Shown here: in pieces, positions 4,943-5,432 of the stretch | Layout: the number at the start of each line of letters is the position of its first letter | How positions within the stretch are numbered: position 1 is the first letter of the stretch | From: Methanobacteriaceae archaeon | Lineage (GTDB): Archaea > Methanobacteriota > Methanobacteria > Methanobacteriales > Methanobacteriaceae | Length of the DNA: 5,432 bases | NCBI GenBank assembly: GCA_030693105.1 | Contig: JAUYBK010000168.1 | Coordinates: forward strand, 1 to 5,432 | Reading direction: 5' to 3' | The notes under the pieces: model-generated | What the model was told of the DNA's origin: nothing | Databases searched by the model: none | The model's input: the letters and a program-made list of their open reading frames with translations, nothing else | Made by a program: the position numbers and the translations under genes

Positions 4943-5105
4943 AGAATACTAGTTTTTTATCTGATAGTAACTGGTATCATTAATATAAAGGAATTACATA
5001 AAAATTACAGACAACTGACGTCGTTTATCAAGAGATCCCTGAAAAATAAAAGTTCATATCCAGTTTTATATCAGCCCTTAAAAAAAATGAATTATTTCCT
5101 GATGC
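4943..5105. other. Gene-free AT-rich intergenic stretch
   Basis: This is part of the 383-nt gap 4885-5267 between two divergent units. I see no supported gene. It holds an imperfect dyad, TGATA (4962-4966) and TATCA (4975-4979), around eight bases, and scattered TATA-like sequences on both strands. An open frame crossing it from 4817 to 5122 lacks a ribosome site and mostly overlaps the lipoprotein start and AT-rich sequence. Confidence 0.4.
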
Positions 5106-5176
5106 AAATTAGAAGCGCCTAATAAAGTTAAACACCCCAAAAAGTTAGATAGACCTAATAAAAGTTAGAAACACCT
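5106..5176 (+). repeat. Four degenerate 16-nt direct repeats upstream of the ABC permease
   Basis: Units near AAAGTTAGAAACACCT: 5106-5120 AAATTAGAAGCGCCT, 5124-5138 AAAGTTAAACACCCC, 5141-5156 AAAGTTAGATAGACCT and 5161-5176 AAAGTTAGAAACACCT. Start-to-start distances are 18, 17 and 20 bases. The first and third are followed more or less by AATA, extending the similarity. The cluster ends ten bases before the TATA box at 5187-5194, the usual place for an archaeal upstream activator or repressor site. Spacers are too short and units too variable for a CRISPR array. Confidence 0.6.
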
Positions 5177-5186
5177 GATCCACAAG

Positions 5187-5194
5187 TTTTATAA
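5187..5194 (+). promoter_or_regulatory. TATA box of the ABC permease gene
   Basis: TTTTATAA, 73 bases before ATG 5268. A start about 25 bases on lies near 5216 and gives a leader of about 50 nt containing the GGAGGT ribosome site at 5257-5262. Confidence 0.55.
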
Positions 5195-5267
5195 GGAATT
5201 AATCCTAATTTACCATTTCAAGGGAAAAAAAACTAAAATTAAAATAGATTGGTAGTGGAGGTTAAAA

Positions 5268-5432
5268 ATGTCATTTCTTAGTCTTATAGTGAAAAATCCT
5301 TTCCGTAATAAAACCCGGACTGCACTGGCAGTGGTAGGTATAGCCATTGGTATAGCTACTATAGTGGCCCTGGGTATTATCACAGACGGACTCAAAGCAT
5401 CCACAGAAGAAACTCTTAAAGCAGGAGGATCG
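5268..5432 (+). CDS. MacB/FtsX-type ABC transporter permease, N-terminal part, cut by window edge
   Basis: The first 55 codons of a permease of the MacB/SalY (COG0577) type; the frame is open to the last base. The start MSFLSLIVKNPFRNKTRTAL is the usual cytoplasmic entry ('.l..kNl.rrk.RtaLt'), followed by the first membrane helix AVVGIAIGIATIVALGIITDG (about 21-41) and the beginning of the extracellular MacB-type domain (KASTEETLKAGGS). Full proteins have about 380-410 residues with four helices and normally pair with an ATP-binding protein encoded next door, which would lie beyond the right edge. Start ATG 5268 is fixed by GGAGGT (5257-5262) five bases upstream. The cargo cannot be told from this piece; family members move lipoproteins, peptides or other compounds, or transmit force across the membrane. 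The upstream direct repeats suggest its expression is controlled. Confidence 0.85.
   Translation, partial: MSFLSLIVKNPFRNKTRTALAVVGIAIGIATIVALGIITDGLKASTEETLKAGGS

Noticed and set aside
4817..5122. 101-codon plus-strand open frame with hydrophobic stretches
   Set aside because: It starts inside the lipoprotein gene on the other strand, has no ribosome site, and the hydrophobicity follows from T-rich promoter DNA.
5106..5176. CRISPR array
   Set aside because: Units are about 16 nt, variable in sequence, and spacers are only two to four bases.

Overview
The window looks like chromosome of a mesophilic, AT-rich methanogenic archaeon of the order Methanobacteriales, close to Methanobacterium. 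Three things point there: archaeal information-processing genes in an archaeal order (ribosomal protein L15e, a COG1325 RNA-binding protein, RNase P subunit Rpp30); promoters with archaeal TATA boxes and Shine-Dalgarno sites of the GGAGGT/GGTGA type; and an exported lipoprotein with a pseudomurein-binding-type repeat, pseudomurein being the wall polymer of this order and of Methanopyrus. The assignment is inference from gene content.

Layout. (1) 1-1191, minus strand: a conserved RNA/ribosome operon, rpl15e then a COG1325 exosome-associated RNA-binding protein then rnp3 (start only; it runs off the left edge). The last two genes overlap by 11 nt. (2) 1292-1299: the likely rpl15e promoter. (3) 1351-1389: a hairpin followed by a T-rich tract that ends the next minus-strand gene. 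(4) 1396-1719, minus: a small carboxymuconolactone decarboxylase/AhpD-like protein without the redox cysteines. (5) 1893-2972, plus: an exported M28-type aminopeptidase-like protein with changed active-site residues. (6) 3087-3635, plus: an exported PepSY-like protein with a glycine/asparagine-rich linker and an aromatic amphipathic C-terminal helix. (7) 4884-3667, minus: a pseudomurein-binding lipoprotein followed in the same reading frame, 15 nt after its stop, by a membrane-anchored M14-like metallohydrolase. (8) 4885-5267: a 383-nt gene-free stretch holding the lipoprotein promoter, a cluster of four degenerate 16-nt direct repeats and a TATA box. (9) 5268-5432, plus: the start of a MacB/FtsX-type ABC transporter permease, cut by the right edge.

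How the genes may work together. The left third is housekeeping translation and RNA processing. From 1893 to 4884 four consecutive genes encode proteins that act outside the membrane: two peptidase-fold proteins, one PepSY protein (a domain often linked to peptidase control) and one wall-binding lipoprotein. The best candidate for something undescribed is the lipoprotein/M14-like pair, which reads as a possible pseudomurein-remodelling or wall-peptide-trimming module. The M28-like protein is interesting because a metal-ligand position and the general-base position both differ from the family pattern. No function beyond family level is proven by sequence reading alone.
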